DNA of 58,055 nucleotides, from NCBI GenBank assembly GCA_012517155.1, contig JAAYVN010000107.1, positions 1 through 58,055 of the forward strand. The letters are read 5' to 3'. Shown here piece by piece: positions 1-7,528 of this stretch. The DNA is from Ignavibacteriales bacterium (GTDB lineage: Bacteria; Bacteroidota; Ignavibacteria; Ignavibacteriales; Ignavibacteriaceae). A model generated the notes under the pieces. The model was not told the origin of the DNA. It did not search any database and was given only the letters and a program-made list of their open reading frames with translations. The translations under genes and the position numbers were made by a program. The stretch's first letter is position 1. Each line of letters starts with the position of its first letter.

Positions 1-429
1 GTTTACAGTGTTTTTTAACATTCTTAACATATATAAGAGAAATGCAATTCCGACAGAGATACAGACAAGCCGGCTGTAACAGTGATGCATCTTAACGGTC
101 TTTGAGTGAAAATAATTCCTCGTAATCTTCTTACCTTTTTTCTTCCGACTTCTGTCTCCTTCTCAACAACTAAACAACCTAGTCTCTTTTCTCCCTTCCC
201 TTCTGCTTCCCTTCTGCTCCCCTTCTGAACCTTCATCCTTAAATGAAAAATGCTGTTTTTAGCCCATTTTCGAAGTTTGACAAAATATACATAATTTTGA
301 CATTTTGTACACAAAGCCCCTCTAACTTGCCTCTGCCATGCCTTAAACTTGCCCCAAACTTCCCCCTTAAATTTCCCGTCTTTTGCCTTCCAATCTTCGA
401 CCGATCCCCCTTTATAAACGTTACAAACG
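1..429. other. Left-edge region without a convincing gene
   Basis: No reading frame here looks like a protein. The stretch is pyrimidine-rich on the plus strand and carries the CCCTTCTG tandem repeat at 198-230. Frames open at 24-314 (minus) and 243-452 (plus) are low-complexity or overlap repeats and have no recognisable motif. The decayed type IX tail begins at 430. Confidence 0.5.
198..230. repeat. Three tandem 11-base units (CCCTTCTGCTT-like)
   Basis: Units CCCTTCTGCTT, CCCTTCTGCTC and CCCTTCTGAAC follow one another without gaps. The 12-mer CCTTCTGCTTCC at 199-210 recurs in two other intergenic regions of the window (1944-1955 as its complement, and 28326-28337), so this looks like a dispersed intergenic repeat seed that has been tandemly amplified here. 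Confidence 0.6.
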
Positions 430-609
430 CTACTTCACCAGGCTCATCTTAATTGTCTTCACAAAATCAACTGCAATTATCCGGTAGATATATACTCCGC
501 TTGAAAGAATTTCCTGCATTAAAACTTATGTAAGGTGGCTTTCCGTTCGGCAGCGAATCCAATATCCTGTTTACTATCGTGAAAGGTTCATAATTATCAA
601 TATCTAAAC
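430..609 (-). pseudogene. Decayed tail of a type IX (Por) secretion sorting-domain protein
   Basis: Read on the minus strand, the last ~27 codons give LSSGVYIYRIIAVDFVKTIK followed by MSLVK and a TAG stop at 430-432. This matches the end of type IX C-terminal sorting domains (compare LSSGIYIYQL...KKMTLLK in the gene ending at 55150). Just upstream, another frame reads PPYISFNAGN. Removing one T in the run near 500 joins the two into FNAGNLSSGVYIYR, so a single-base insertion breaks the frame. No N-terminal cargo domain survives; the methyltransferase gene lies directly upstream. The fragment is a remnant, unless the insertion is a sequencing error, in which case most of the gene is still absent. 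Confidence 0.55.
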
Positions 610-703
610 ACATGATTGATAAGCAGCATAATCTTAAATTATTTGTTCGATTTAGCAGAAAGCTTTTATGATTTGCTGACAGTGTTTTTGTTAATAAATC
701 ATT

Positions 704-1639
704 TTATACAGACGGTCGTAATAAGAAAAGGAAATCAAGTCCGAATTTGTAGAGTCCTGGTAAATCATGAAAATGACTTTGAAGGTATCTGTATTTGTAA
801 TAAATTTCCGGATAGTCAGGCTTCTCAGGGAGGGTTATTTTTTTATTTACTGCTACTGTTTCTTCTGTCCTGGGATAGAACTCCCCTTTCCAACTCTTCT
901 TTTTAGGCAGCCAGCCGATATTTCTCATTCCCCTTTTTATGCTCCCTGTCTTTTTTGAAACCACGGTAAAGCCAACCTCATTAAAAAGCTTTAACAGAGT
1001 TGCCGAAGGAAAAAAGAAGATGTGTCCGCTTGGACTTCTGGCAGGAAGTTTCTCCTCATTGTAAAAATCTATTAAGTTCCGGCAATCATTTGCACCATTA
1101 GGAACAGAAAGAAAGAAGTTGCCATTATCCTTAAGAATTCTTCGGCATTCCATTAGCATGGTTTTGGGATCTCTAACGTGCTCAAGGACATTATTGACAT
1201 GGACGTAATCGAAGAATTTATCAGGATAACCAGCATCAATTATTTCCCCCTGTTTAACATTAAGTCCCAGATGTTTATTAGCGAATTCTACTGCATCAAC
1301 ACCGAACTCCAAACCGTAAACATCCCAGTCTGAATTTTTTCTGATTCCATCAATAAAGAATCCGAGTGCGCAGCCTACATCAAGAAATCTGCCAGAGGAA
1401 GCAAGCTTCTTCAATTTCCGGGAATAGAGTTTTCCTTTAGCCTCATCGTGCCAGCGATTGAAATTAAAGTACTCGCCGGAATAAAACTTGCCAAGATCTT
1501 CTGCAGTTGGCATTGGATCGAAGTAAATCCCACCACAACCGGTACATTCGATCAGGTTATACTCGGTTTTGTAAGTGAGGGATACTTTACATAAAAATTT
1601 TTTCTGTTTACCTGAATCGCACAGTTTGCAAGTCTCCAT
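704..1639 (-). CDS. Class I SAM-dependent methyltransferase with N-terminal zinc-ribbon-like cysteines
   Basis: This 311-residue protein should transfer a methyl group from S-adenosylmethionine to an unidentified substrate in the cytoplasm. Motif I is visible as FLDVGCALGFF (~residues 84-95), followed by an acidic post-I position (YGLEFG) and a VNNVLEHV motif (~148) typical of the Methyltransf_11/23 families. Residues 4-40 hold two cysteine pairs (CKLC and CTGCGG), a short Zn-ribbon-like head common in methyltransferases acting on sugars or surface polymers. The ATG at 1639 follows an AAGGCAG ribosome site. It stands alone, ~400 bases from the anti-sigma gene. The family is certain; the substrate is unknown. 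Confidence 0.85.
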   Translation of the reverse strand: METCKLCDSGKQKKFLCKVSLTYKTEYNLIECTGCGGIYFDPMPTAEDLGKFYSGEYFNFNRWHDEAKGKLYSRKLKKLASSGRFLDVGCALGFFIDGIRKNSDWDVYGLEFGVDAVEFANKHLGLNVKQGEIIDAGYPDKFFDYVHVNNVLEHVRDPKTMLMECRRILKDNGNFFLSVPNGANDCRNLIDFYNEEKLPARSPSGHIFFFPSATLLKLFNEVGFTVVSKKTGSIKRGMRNIGWLPKKKSWKGEFYPRTEETVAVNKKITLPEKPDYPEIYYKYRYLQSHFHDLPGLYKFGLDFLFLLRPSV

Positions 1640-2034
1640 GTCTGCCTTTTTTTTTAGATTTTTAACAACAAAATTACGATTTTTTATATTTAATAGTGTA
1701 AAAAGAATAAATCTGGGGTACTAATTAGTTTAGTCTATTACAAAAAAAGTCATTAATTGTAAAAAATGGAACGCGGAAAACACGGATTGTTGCAGAAAAG
1801 GCGATTTTAGCTTGAAATCAGGATTTGCGACACAAAACCACTTTTAAAGTCGAAGATACAAAAATCCTCTAAAATCCCCTTAAAATTGCCACTTTGTTGC
1901 CCAAAACCGAAATGAAGTGAAAAGGGGGAAAGCCCACTGAAAGGGAAGCAGAAGGTAAGGGTTACTAAAATTTCAAGGAAAATCAGTTCCCAAGAAAAGA
2001 ATTTCCAATAATGACAATTTCCCTAAAAAAGCTT
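1640..2034. other. 395-base intergenic stretch
   Basis: No coding frame is supported. It includes the methyltransferase leader and a purine-rich patch (about 1920-1960) containing GGAAGCAGAAGG, the complement of the dispersed CCTTCTGCTTCC repeat. No convincing terminator was found for the anti-sigma gene that ends at 2035. Confidence 0.5.
1944..1955 (-). repeat. Copy of dispersed intergenic 12-mer CCTTCTGCTTCC
   Basis: The complement of GGAAGCAGAAGG equals the 12-mer found at 199-210 and 28326-28337. All three copies lie outside genes. Confidence 0.45.
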
Positions 2035-2424
2035 TCAGGGGGAGGATTTTACTTTGACTGAGTCTTTTTTCACTTTTGGGGAGAAACGTGATATTTTGTC
2101 AATTTTTAGGAGGGACCGGGTATCTTCTGATGCAGGAATTACTGTACTTTCTTCCTGAAAAACAGCCTCCTTTCCCTCTTTGTAATCATATATATACGAA
2201 ATCCTTTGATAGGATTCGGTTACTACAAATACCAGGGAAAGTACAATAACCAGTGCCATTCCAAGCGTACCCCCTTTTGAAAATGAAAACCATTGCAGGA
2301 GAATTCTCGGATCAAGCCGGTTATATATTTTTTCTTCCAGTTCCTCAGTTGGTTCAACCTTTTCCAGTTTTGCCAGCGCTTTAAGGATTTCCTCTTCCTT
2401 GTTATTAAAATTTTCTGTATTCAT
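2035..2424 (-). CDS. Putative membrane anti-sigma factor
   Basis: This 129-residue protein is probably the membrane-bound inhibitor of the ECF sigma factor next to it. The only family-like evidence is position and topology: an N-terminal acidic helical region (~residues 1-45), one transmembrane helix (~54-70, GMALVIVLSLVFVV) and a Ser/Lys-rich outer tail. It lacks the HxxxCxxC zinc motif of ZAS anti-sigmas and matches no family I recognise by sequence. Its ATG at 2422-2424 overlaps the TGA of the sigma gene (ATGA), so translation is coupled. It could instead be another small membrane regulator. Confidence 0.6.
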   Translation of the reverse strand: MNTENFNNKEEEILKALAKLEKVEPTEELEEKIYNRLDPRILLQWFSFSKGGTLGMALVIVLSLVFVVTESYQRISYIYDYKEGKEAVFQEESTVIPASEDTRSLLKIDKISRFSPKVKKDSVKVKSSP

Positions 2425-2999
2425 ACGTTTTTTAATAGTTTTTGCAGTTTTTCCCTGCCTCTATTGATCCTTGATTTAACTGTTCCAATCGGGAGTCCGG
2501 TTATCTCAGTTATTTCCTCATAAGCAAGTCCCTGAATATCCCTTAAAATCACCATTTCCCTATATTGTTCGGGAATCTCAAGCAGCGCTTTTTGTATCAA
2601 TTCACCCGTTTGCCCCGATTCGACTATTTTATCAGGGCGATAAGTGCTGTCTGATATTTCATAATCCTCCCCCTCTTGTCCAAAATTACTAATTGAGAAA
2701 TTCTTGCTGCTTCTTATTTTCCGGTATTCGGTTTTTGTCAGATTGCTTGCAATAGTATATATCCAGGTAGAAAACTTCCCGATATTTTTATATGAATCAA
2801 CGTTCCTGAAAACGCGAATAAATGTTTCCTGAACAACATCCGAGCATAATTCATAATCTCCTAGAAATCTGTATACAAAGTTAAACAGAGGACTTTTGAA
2901 ACGTTTTACCAGAATCTGGAAAGCAGCTTCAGTCCTGTTCAATTTGAACTCAATAATAAGTTCCTCATCTGTGTATTCTGATAAAGGTTTTAAGCTCAC
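2421..2999 (-). CDS. ECF RNA polymerase sigma factor (sigma-70 family)
   Basis: This 192-residue protein directs RNA polymerase to an alternative promoter set. Region 2 is visible around residues 25-95 (FNFVYRFLGDYELCSDVVQETFIRVFRN, then FSTWIYTIASN), and region 4 around 130-185 (LLEIPEQYREMVILRDIQGL, then GLPIGTVKSRINRGREKL with its helix-turn-helix). The start is GTG at 2999, preceded by a GGAG 11 bases upstream; no better start is present. It is followed by an overlapping putative anti-sigma gene and preceded by a serine hydrolase 55 bases away, so the three may be co-transcribed. The stimulus is unknown. Confidence 0.93.
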   Translation of the reverse strand: MSLKPLSEYTDEELIIEFKLNRTEAAFQILVKRFKSPLFNFVYRFLGDYELCSDVVQETFIRVFRNVDSYKNIGKFSTWIYTIASNLTKTEYRKIRSSKNFSISNFGQEGEDYEISDSTYRPDKIVESGQTGELIQKALLEIPEQYREMVILRDIQGLAYEEITEITGLPIGTVKSRINRGREKLQKLLKNV

Positions 3000-3054
3000 T
3001 CCGGATTACACTCCAAATGACCAAAATAGTTCCTAATTCTACCGGATGAGTACT

Positions 3055-4611
3055 TCACTTTTTAGGTTTAAGAGTTAAATGGTGAAAATCAAAACTAAAA
3101 TCGGTATCAGGAGAAACTGCCTCCATCTTTACAAAGTCAATTTTGCCAGATGGAGTAAGATGGAAATTGACAAATGCATCTGCTCTGAGCTCCTGATCAT
3201 ACCAGCGGACCACGAATGTGTTGTACTGCCAGTGTTCAAGTTCCCCTGCCAGTACTTTAGTCTTGGAAAACTTCATAATCAGTTTATCACCGGTTAATTC
3301 AATTACTATATCTCCATACCAGTCATCTGTAAAAACACCTGCGTAACCGGAAAGAGGTAGTGAAGGAACGGAGGTCTTGTTTCTTTCACTTTCCAGTTTT
3401 GCCAGAAAATCCGAGGTATTGGATTCCCCTCTTTGCTTAACTATCTTATATGCTTCAAGCCATTCTTTTTTGGGGGCATTAATCAGATAGTCAACAATAT
3501 AATTGGTAATACTGCTGAAAACTTCTCCGGTTTCGGCGTTAGTCAGTACTGCAACTCCGATTTTCAGATCCGGTATCATAGTAACAAGGGAGTAGTAACC
3601 CGGAAGTGCTCCGCTATGGGATACCATTTTCAGACCACGATAGTCTCTCAGACCAAATCCGAGTGCATAACCGCGGAAATTAGACTTGAGGGGGGCAAGT
3701 TCCTTTACAGGATTCCGCACAGGAATTGGGGTAACCAAACCCCAGAGTTGTTCAGTAGTTTTAGGAGAAAATAGTCTTTCAGATGAACTTACCCGACCTG
3801 AATCCATTTGCACTCTCATCCATTTAGCCAGATCAGACGCGGTTGAGTTAATTCCTGCTGCAGGATTGGCATTGTCTTTTAAGAATGGAGCAACTTTACG
3901 AATCTTCCCGTTAATAACAGCGTGAGTACCTGAGACATTACCGCTATTAAGTAAATCTGCGAACCTGAGTTTGCTTCTGTTCATTCCTAGCTTTTGGAAA
4001 ATTTCTTTTTCAACAAAATCCTCCCAGGAAAATCCCGTCACCTCTTTAATCAGAACTCCGGCTACTATATAAAGAACATTATCATAAGCGTACTGCGATC
4101 TGAAGCCTGAAGAAAAAGGAAGGTACTTAAGCCGCTTTACAATATCTTCCCGGGAAAACTCTGACTCAGGCCACCAGAGGAGATCTCCTGCGCCAAGGTC
4201 CAGTCCAATTCTGTGCACCAGCAAGTCTCGTACGGTAGTTTCGCGGGTGATGTAGTGATCGGATAACTGAAACCAGGGGATATAGTTTACAACCGGTTTA
4301 TCCCATTCCAGTATTCCCCTTTCAACCAGAATGGCCAGAGCAGTTGCGGTAAAGGCTTTTGAATTAGAGGCAATCCCAAACAAGGTATTTTCATCCACGG
4401 GATCGTTCTTTCCGAGCTCCTTTGTCCCGTAACCTTTAGTCAGGAGTGTTTCTCCGTCTTTAATTACAGCAACGGAGACGCCGGGAACCTGAAATTCTTT
4501 TAACACTTGTTCAATGTACTTATCCAGATCTGCAGGCAGTTGGGACTGCGAACAAATATTAGTTACTATGCTTAAAACAAATAGAATTACAAATCTTAAT
4601 TTTCTGAACAT
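3055..4611 (-). CDS. Secreted serine hydrolase, beta-lactamase class C / DD-peptidase-like family
   Basis: This 518-residue protein begins with a signal peptide (~residues 1-21, hydrophobic FVILFVLSIVTNICS). The catalytic SxxK is in SNSKAFT (~residue 87), the Y-x-N equivalent in YAYDNVLY (~175) and the third motif in HSGALPGY (~335). Residues ~410-518 form a beta-rich C-terminal domain of the DUF3471 type often fused to these enzymes. Family members include esterases, D-aminopeptidases and penicillin-binding proteins; the true substrate cannot be read from sequence. A GAGGT ribosome site precedes the ATG. It lies upstream of the ECF sigma gene on the same strand. It has no type IX sorting domain, unlike the related gene at 55331. 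Confidence 0.9.
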   Translation of the reverse strand: MFRKLRFVILFVLSIVTNICSQSQLPADLDKYIEQVLKEFQVPGVSVAVIKDGETLLTKGYGTKELGKNDPVDENTLFGIASNSKAFTATALAILVERGILEWDKPVVNYIPWFQLSDHYITRETTVRDLLVHRIGLDLGAGDLLWWPESEFSREDIVKRLKYLPFSSGFRSQYAYDNVLYIVAGVLIKEVTGFSWEDFVEKEIFQKLGMNRSKLRFADLLNSGNVSGTHAVINGKIRKVAPFLKDNANPAAGINSTASDLAKWMRVQMDSGRVSSSERLFSPKTTEQLWGLVTPIPVRNPVKELAPLKSNFRGYALGFGLRDYRGLKMVSHSGALPGYYSLVTMIPDLKIGVAVLTNAETGEVFSSITNYIVDYLINAPKKEWLEAYKIVKQRGESNTSDFLAKLESERNKTSVPSLPLSGYAGVFTDDWYGDIVIELTGDKLIMKFSKTKVLAGELEHWQYNTFVVRWYDQELRADAFVNFHLTPSGKIDFVKMEAVSPDTDFSFDFHHLTLKPKK

Positions 4612-4731
4612 ATTTACCTCAAAACAATATTTTAGTAATTTGCTGACCTGTTATTTTATTTAACGTAATTATCGGAAAACACAAAAACCATTAATTTAGT
4701 CAAGTTATCAATTCTAATAGAGTCTGAAACC

Positions 4732-5031
4732 TCAGGTAATTATCTGAGTATTCAATGCTATTTCCTCGAGAACAGAAGAAACCCTGAGGCACTCGCTCAT
4801 AGGACCGGAGAAAACAATCGCTTTCCCCTTAACGTGGACTTCGAATGCAAAATCGCGGGCTGCTTCGAAAGAACAATTTATTGCCTTAATCAGTTGATTT
4901 ATCACTTCGTCAAAAGTATGCCATTCGTCGTTAAAAAGAACCACACGGCTCAGCAAACCGACGGAGTCTTCAATCTCTTCATTAATATGCTGAGATGGAT
5001 CTGACAACTGATATCTGATATTTCTGTACAT
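4732..5031 (-). CDS. clpS: ATP-dependent Clp protease adaptor ClpS
   Basis: This 99-residue protein binds N-degron substrates and hands them to ClpAP. The family core is present: VVLFNDEWHTFDEVI (~residues 31-45, with the N-end-rule pocket residues N and D), the helix with ARDFAFEVHVKGKAIVFSG, and a C-terminal helix. Its length fits the family (about 95-110). It stands alone; clpA is not in this window. No clear ribosome site precedes the ATG, as is common in this phylum. Confidence 0.93.
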   Translation of the reverse strand: MYRNIRYQLSDPSQHINEEIEDSVGLLSRVVLFNDEWHTFDEVINQLIKAINCSFEAARDFAFEVHVKGKAIVFSGPMSECLRVSSVLEEIALNTQIIT

Positions 5032-5138
5032 AATTGTTTTAATAAAAAAATAAATTCTATTTTTCTAATATACAAAAAAGAGTGTTACTTTCTGCTGTTG
5101 ATCCGGCAGAAGGTACTTTTTAAATTTGAATTATTTCT

Positions 5139-5146
5139 TATCTTTG
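5139..5146 (+). promoter_or_regulatory. Bacteroidota-type -7 promoter element for etfBA
   Basis: TATCTTTG matches the TAnnTTTG -7 consensus of Bacteroidota and sits ~40 bases before the etfB start, in the only intergenic space upstream of that operon. A T-rich stretch (ACTTTTT, ~5114-5120) could serve as a weak -33 element. The assignment is by consensus alone. Confidence 0.45.
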
Positions 5147-5186
5147 CATGTTAGCTTTTAAATGGAAAATAATTTAAGAGGCATAA

Positions 5187-5927
5187 ATGAGAATAGCTGT
5201 TTGTATAAATAATGTTCCGGATACTTCTTCAAAAATCAATGTGGAAGCGGATAATAAAAGTATTTCCCAAAAGGGTTTGACTTTTACTCTGAATCCTTAT
5301 GATGAGTTTGCTATTGAAGAAGGATTGCGGACAAAAGAGAAGTCAGGGGGTGAAGTTTTTGTGCTTAACGTCGGAGGGGAAAGTAATAAAGAAACCATCC
5401 GAAAAGCACTTGCTATGGGAGCTGATGAAGGATTACTTATTAAAAGTAATCAGTTTGAGCTTGATTCATTAACCGTAGCTAAACTTCTGGCTGAAGAAAT
5501 CAAATCTCGTAATTCCAGCATTGTTTTTACCGGAAAGCAGTCCGTGGATTACGATAATTCAGCAGTAGGGACCATGCTTGGTGAATTACTGGGATTCAAC
5601 AGTGTAAGTAACGTAGTAGCGTTTTCAATTGATGGAGAAACAATTACAGCCGAAAGAGAGGTTGAAGGGGGCAGAGAAGTTGTAAAGACAACACTCCCGG
5701 CGGTTATCACTTGTCAAAAAGGAATAAACGAGCCCAGATACGCCTCATTAAAAGGAATTATGGCTGCCAAGAAGAAAGTTATTTTAGAGAAGGAAGCTAA
5801 CGTACCTGAAAGCAAAATCCAGTATCTGAGTTATAAATCTCCTAAAGCTAAATCAGGAGGTCAGATACTTGGTGCCGATGTAACGGCTGTTCCGGAACTG
5901 GTAAAAATCCTGAAAGGAGCAAGATAA
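5187..5927 (+). CDS. etfB: Electron transfer flavoprotein beta subunit
   Basis: This 246-residue protein is the AMP/FAD-binding small subunit of the ETF heterodimer, which accepts electrons from acyl-CoA and other dehydrogenases in the cytoplasm. The ETF beta fold is visible from the N-terminal IAVCINNVPDT, through LNPYDEFAIEEGLR and ALAMGADEGLL, to the signature REVEGGREVVKTTLPAVIT (~residues 150-170). Length is standard. The ATG follows AAGAGG. Its TAA overlaps the etfA ATG by one base. No acyl-CoA dehydrogenase or ETF:quinone oxidoreductase lies nearby, so the partner is encoded elsewhere. Confidence 0.96.
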   Translation: MRIAVCINNVPDTSSKINVEADNKSISQKGLTFTLNPYDEFAIEEGLRTKEKSGGEVFVLNVGGESNKETIRKALAMGADEGLLIKSNQFELDSLTVAKLLAEEIKSRNSSIVFTGKQSVDYDNSAVGTMLGELLGFNSVSNVVAFSIDGETITAEREVEGGREVVKTTLPAVITCQKGINEPRYASLKGIMAAKKKVILEKEANVPESKIQYLSYKSPKAKSGGQILGADVTAVPELVKILKGAR

Positions 5928-6895
5928 TGAAAAGAATAGTTGCTTTTGTTGAGCAGAGAGACGGAGTAATTAAAGGCTCATCCTTTGAGGTAATTTCATT
6001 AGCCAACCGACTCGCAAATCAACTGAATTCGGAATTTGTTGCCGTAGTATTTGGCGATCAGATACAGAATATTGAAAATGCAGGGAACTATGGCGCCGAA
6101 AGAATAGTACATTTTAAGAGTCCCGAAGCAGTCAATTACTCCCCAAAGACTTACAGGGACGCTTTACTTGAGTTAATAAAGAAAGAAGAGATCGGAATTA
6201 TTTTAATGAGCAGTACAGCGTTGGTGAAGGATCTGGCACCGCGTCTTGCGGTTCATCTCGATGCTGCGCTGGTTTCAGACTGCACGGATATAAATGTTTC
6301 AGGTGAAGAGCTGGAGGCAACAAGACCAATATTTGCTGGAAAAGCTTTTGAAGTTGTTAAAGCTAAAACCCCTTATCAGATATATACAATTAGACCAAAC
6401 ATATTCCCTGCAGAAAAAGAAAGCAAACAAATTAAAATTGAAGAAATACCACTTGCCACGGTTGATCAGTCTATCGTCGTTCAGGAAGTTAAGAAATCTT
6501 CGGGAAAACTTGATGTTGCTGAAGCGAGTATTGTAGTCTCAGGAGGACGCGGGTTGAAAGAAGCCTCCAATTTCAAACTGATTGAGGAACTAGCCGAAGT
6601 GCTGGGGGGAGCAGTGGGTGCTTCAAGAGCAGTTGTAGATGCAGGCTGGAGACCTCACAGCGAACAGGTAGGACAAACCGGAAAAACCGTTTCTCCGAAC
6701 ATATATATTGCTTGCGGAATTTCAGGCGCCATACAGCATTTAGCTGGTATGTCCTCCTCAAAAACAATCATTGCAATAAATAAGGATAAAGACGCCCCTA
6801 TATTTAATGTCGCGGATTACGGTATTGCAGGGGATCTGTTCGAGATTCTCCCCGAACTTACTCTGCAATTAAGAAAAGGGTTATCTTCCGAATAG
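5927..6895 (+). CDS. etfA: Electron transfer flavoprotein alpha subunit
   Basis: This 322-residue large ETF subunit carries the redox FAD. The C-terminal FAD domain is clear: VSGGRGLKEASNF (~residue 203), GASRAVVDAGWRPHSEQVGQTGK (~230), PNIYIACGISGAIQH and AINKDKDAPIFNVADYGIAGD. The N-terminal domain begins RIVAFVEQRDG. It starts on the last base of etfB and is followed 9 bases later by the DUF151 nuclease gene, forming a three-gene operon. Confidence 0.97.
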   Translation: MKRIVAFVEQRDGVIKGSSFEVISLANRLANQLNSEFVAVVFGDQIQNIENAGNYGAERIVHFKSPEAVNYSPKTYRDALLELIKKEEIGIILMSSTALVKDLAPRLAVHLDAALVSDCTDINVSGEELEATRPIFAGKAFEVVKAKTPYQIYTIRPNIFPAEKESKQIKIEEIPLATVDQSIVVQEVKKSSGKLDVAEASIVVSGGRGLKEASNFKLIEELAEVLGGAVGASRAVVDAGWRPHSEQVGQTGKTVSPNIYIACGISGAIQHLAGMSSSKTIIAINKDKDAPIFNVADYGIAGDLFEILPELTLQLRKGLSSE

Positions 6896-6904
6896 GAGAG
6901 AAAA

Positions 6905-7528
6905 ATGTTTGATAAAGTAGAATGTGAGATTTTTGGATTGTCATCTGCTCCGACTACCGGAGGAGCATATGCACTACTTCTTAAAGAAGTTGATGGCAAC
7001 AGGAGACTGCCGATAATTATCGGAGCATTTGAAGCTCAGGCCATAGCAATGGCACTGGAGGGCTCAAAAGCTCCAAGACCGCTGACTCATGATCTGCTTA
7101 AGTCTGTAATTGATAACTTAAGCGCGAGAGTTCTTGAAGTCGTTGTAACCGAACTTGTGGATAATACTTTCTTGGCTAAAATTGTTGTGGAAATGAGCGG
7201 ACTAACAAATGAAATTGATGCCCGCCCATCAGATGCAATTGCGCTTGCTCTAAGAGCCGAAGCCCCTATATTTGTTACAGAGCAAGTAATGGAAGTTGCA
7301 GCTTTCAAACCGGAAGCAGAAAAACCCGGAAAACTGGAAACATTTGAAGAGGATCTTTCAAAGGAGGGAAGTGAATCCGATACTGAAAAAAGTAAAGGCG
7401 GAGTAAAGACCAAAGAAGCCCGGATCTCCGCCCTGCAAAATATTTTACGGGAAGCAATTGAGAATGAGGATTACGAGAGAGCAGCAAAAATAAGGGATGA
7501 AATAAAGAAACTAAGTTCTGAGAATTAA
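6905..7528 (+). CDS. Bifunctional nuclease-family (DUF151) protein with C-terminal UVR motif
   Basis: This 207-residue protein has the DUF151/BFN domain at ~residues 1-135 (GAYALLLKEVDGNRRLPIIIG, then LEGSKAPRPLTHDLL and SDAIALALRAEAPIFV). The end (~180-205, RISALQNILREAIENEDYERAAKIRDEIKKL) is a UvrB/UvrC-type UVR motif used for protein contacts; an acidic linker joins the two. Plant and bacterial BFN proteins are reported to cut RNA and DNA; the role in bacteria is unsettled. A GGAG ribosome site precedes the ATG. It is the last gene of the etf operon, and its stop overlaps the stop of the convergent DUF2851 gene. Confidence 0.9.
   Translation: MFDKVECEIFGLSSAPTTGGAYALLLKEVDGNRRLPIIIGAFEAQAIAMALEGSKAPRPLTHDLLKSVIDNLSARVLEVVVTELVDNTFLAKIVVEMSGLTNEIDARPSDAIALALRAEAPIFVTEQVMEVAAFKPEAEKPGKLETFEEDLSKEGSESDTEKSKGGVKTKEARISALQNILREAIENEDYERAAKIRDEIKKLSSEN

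Noticed and set aside
24-314. Minus-strand 96-residue frame rich in Arg/Lys/Glu
   Set aside because: It runs across the CCCTTCTG tandem repeat and has no motif or ribosome site; the composition follows the repeat.
3005-3033. ECF-type promoter (GGAAC with downstream TGTAAT) before the sigma gene
   Set aside because: The -10-like part is only a few bases from the GTG start, which would leave no leader; the match is too weak to report as autoregulation.
3433-3774. 113-residue plus-strand frame inside the serine hydrolase gene
   Set aside because: Antisense shadow; the minus-strand frame has all three catalytic motifs.
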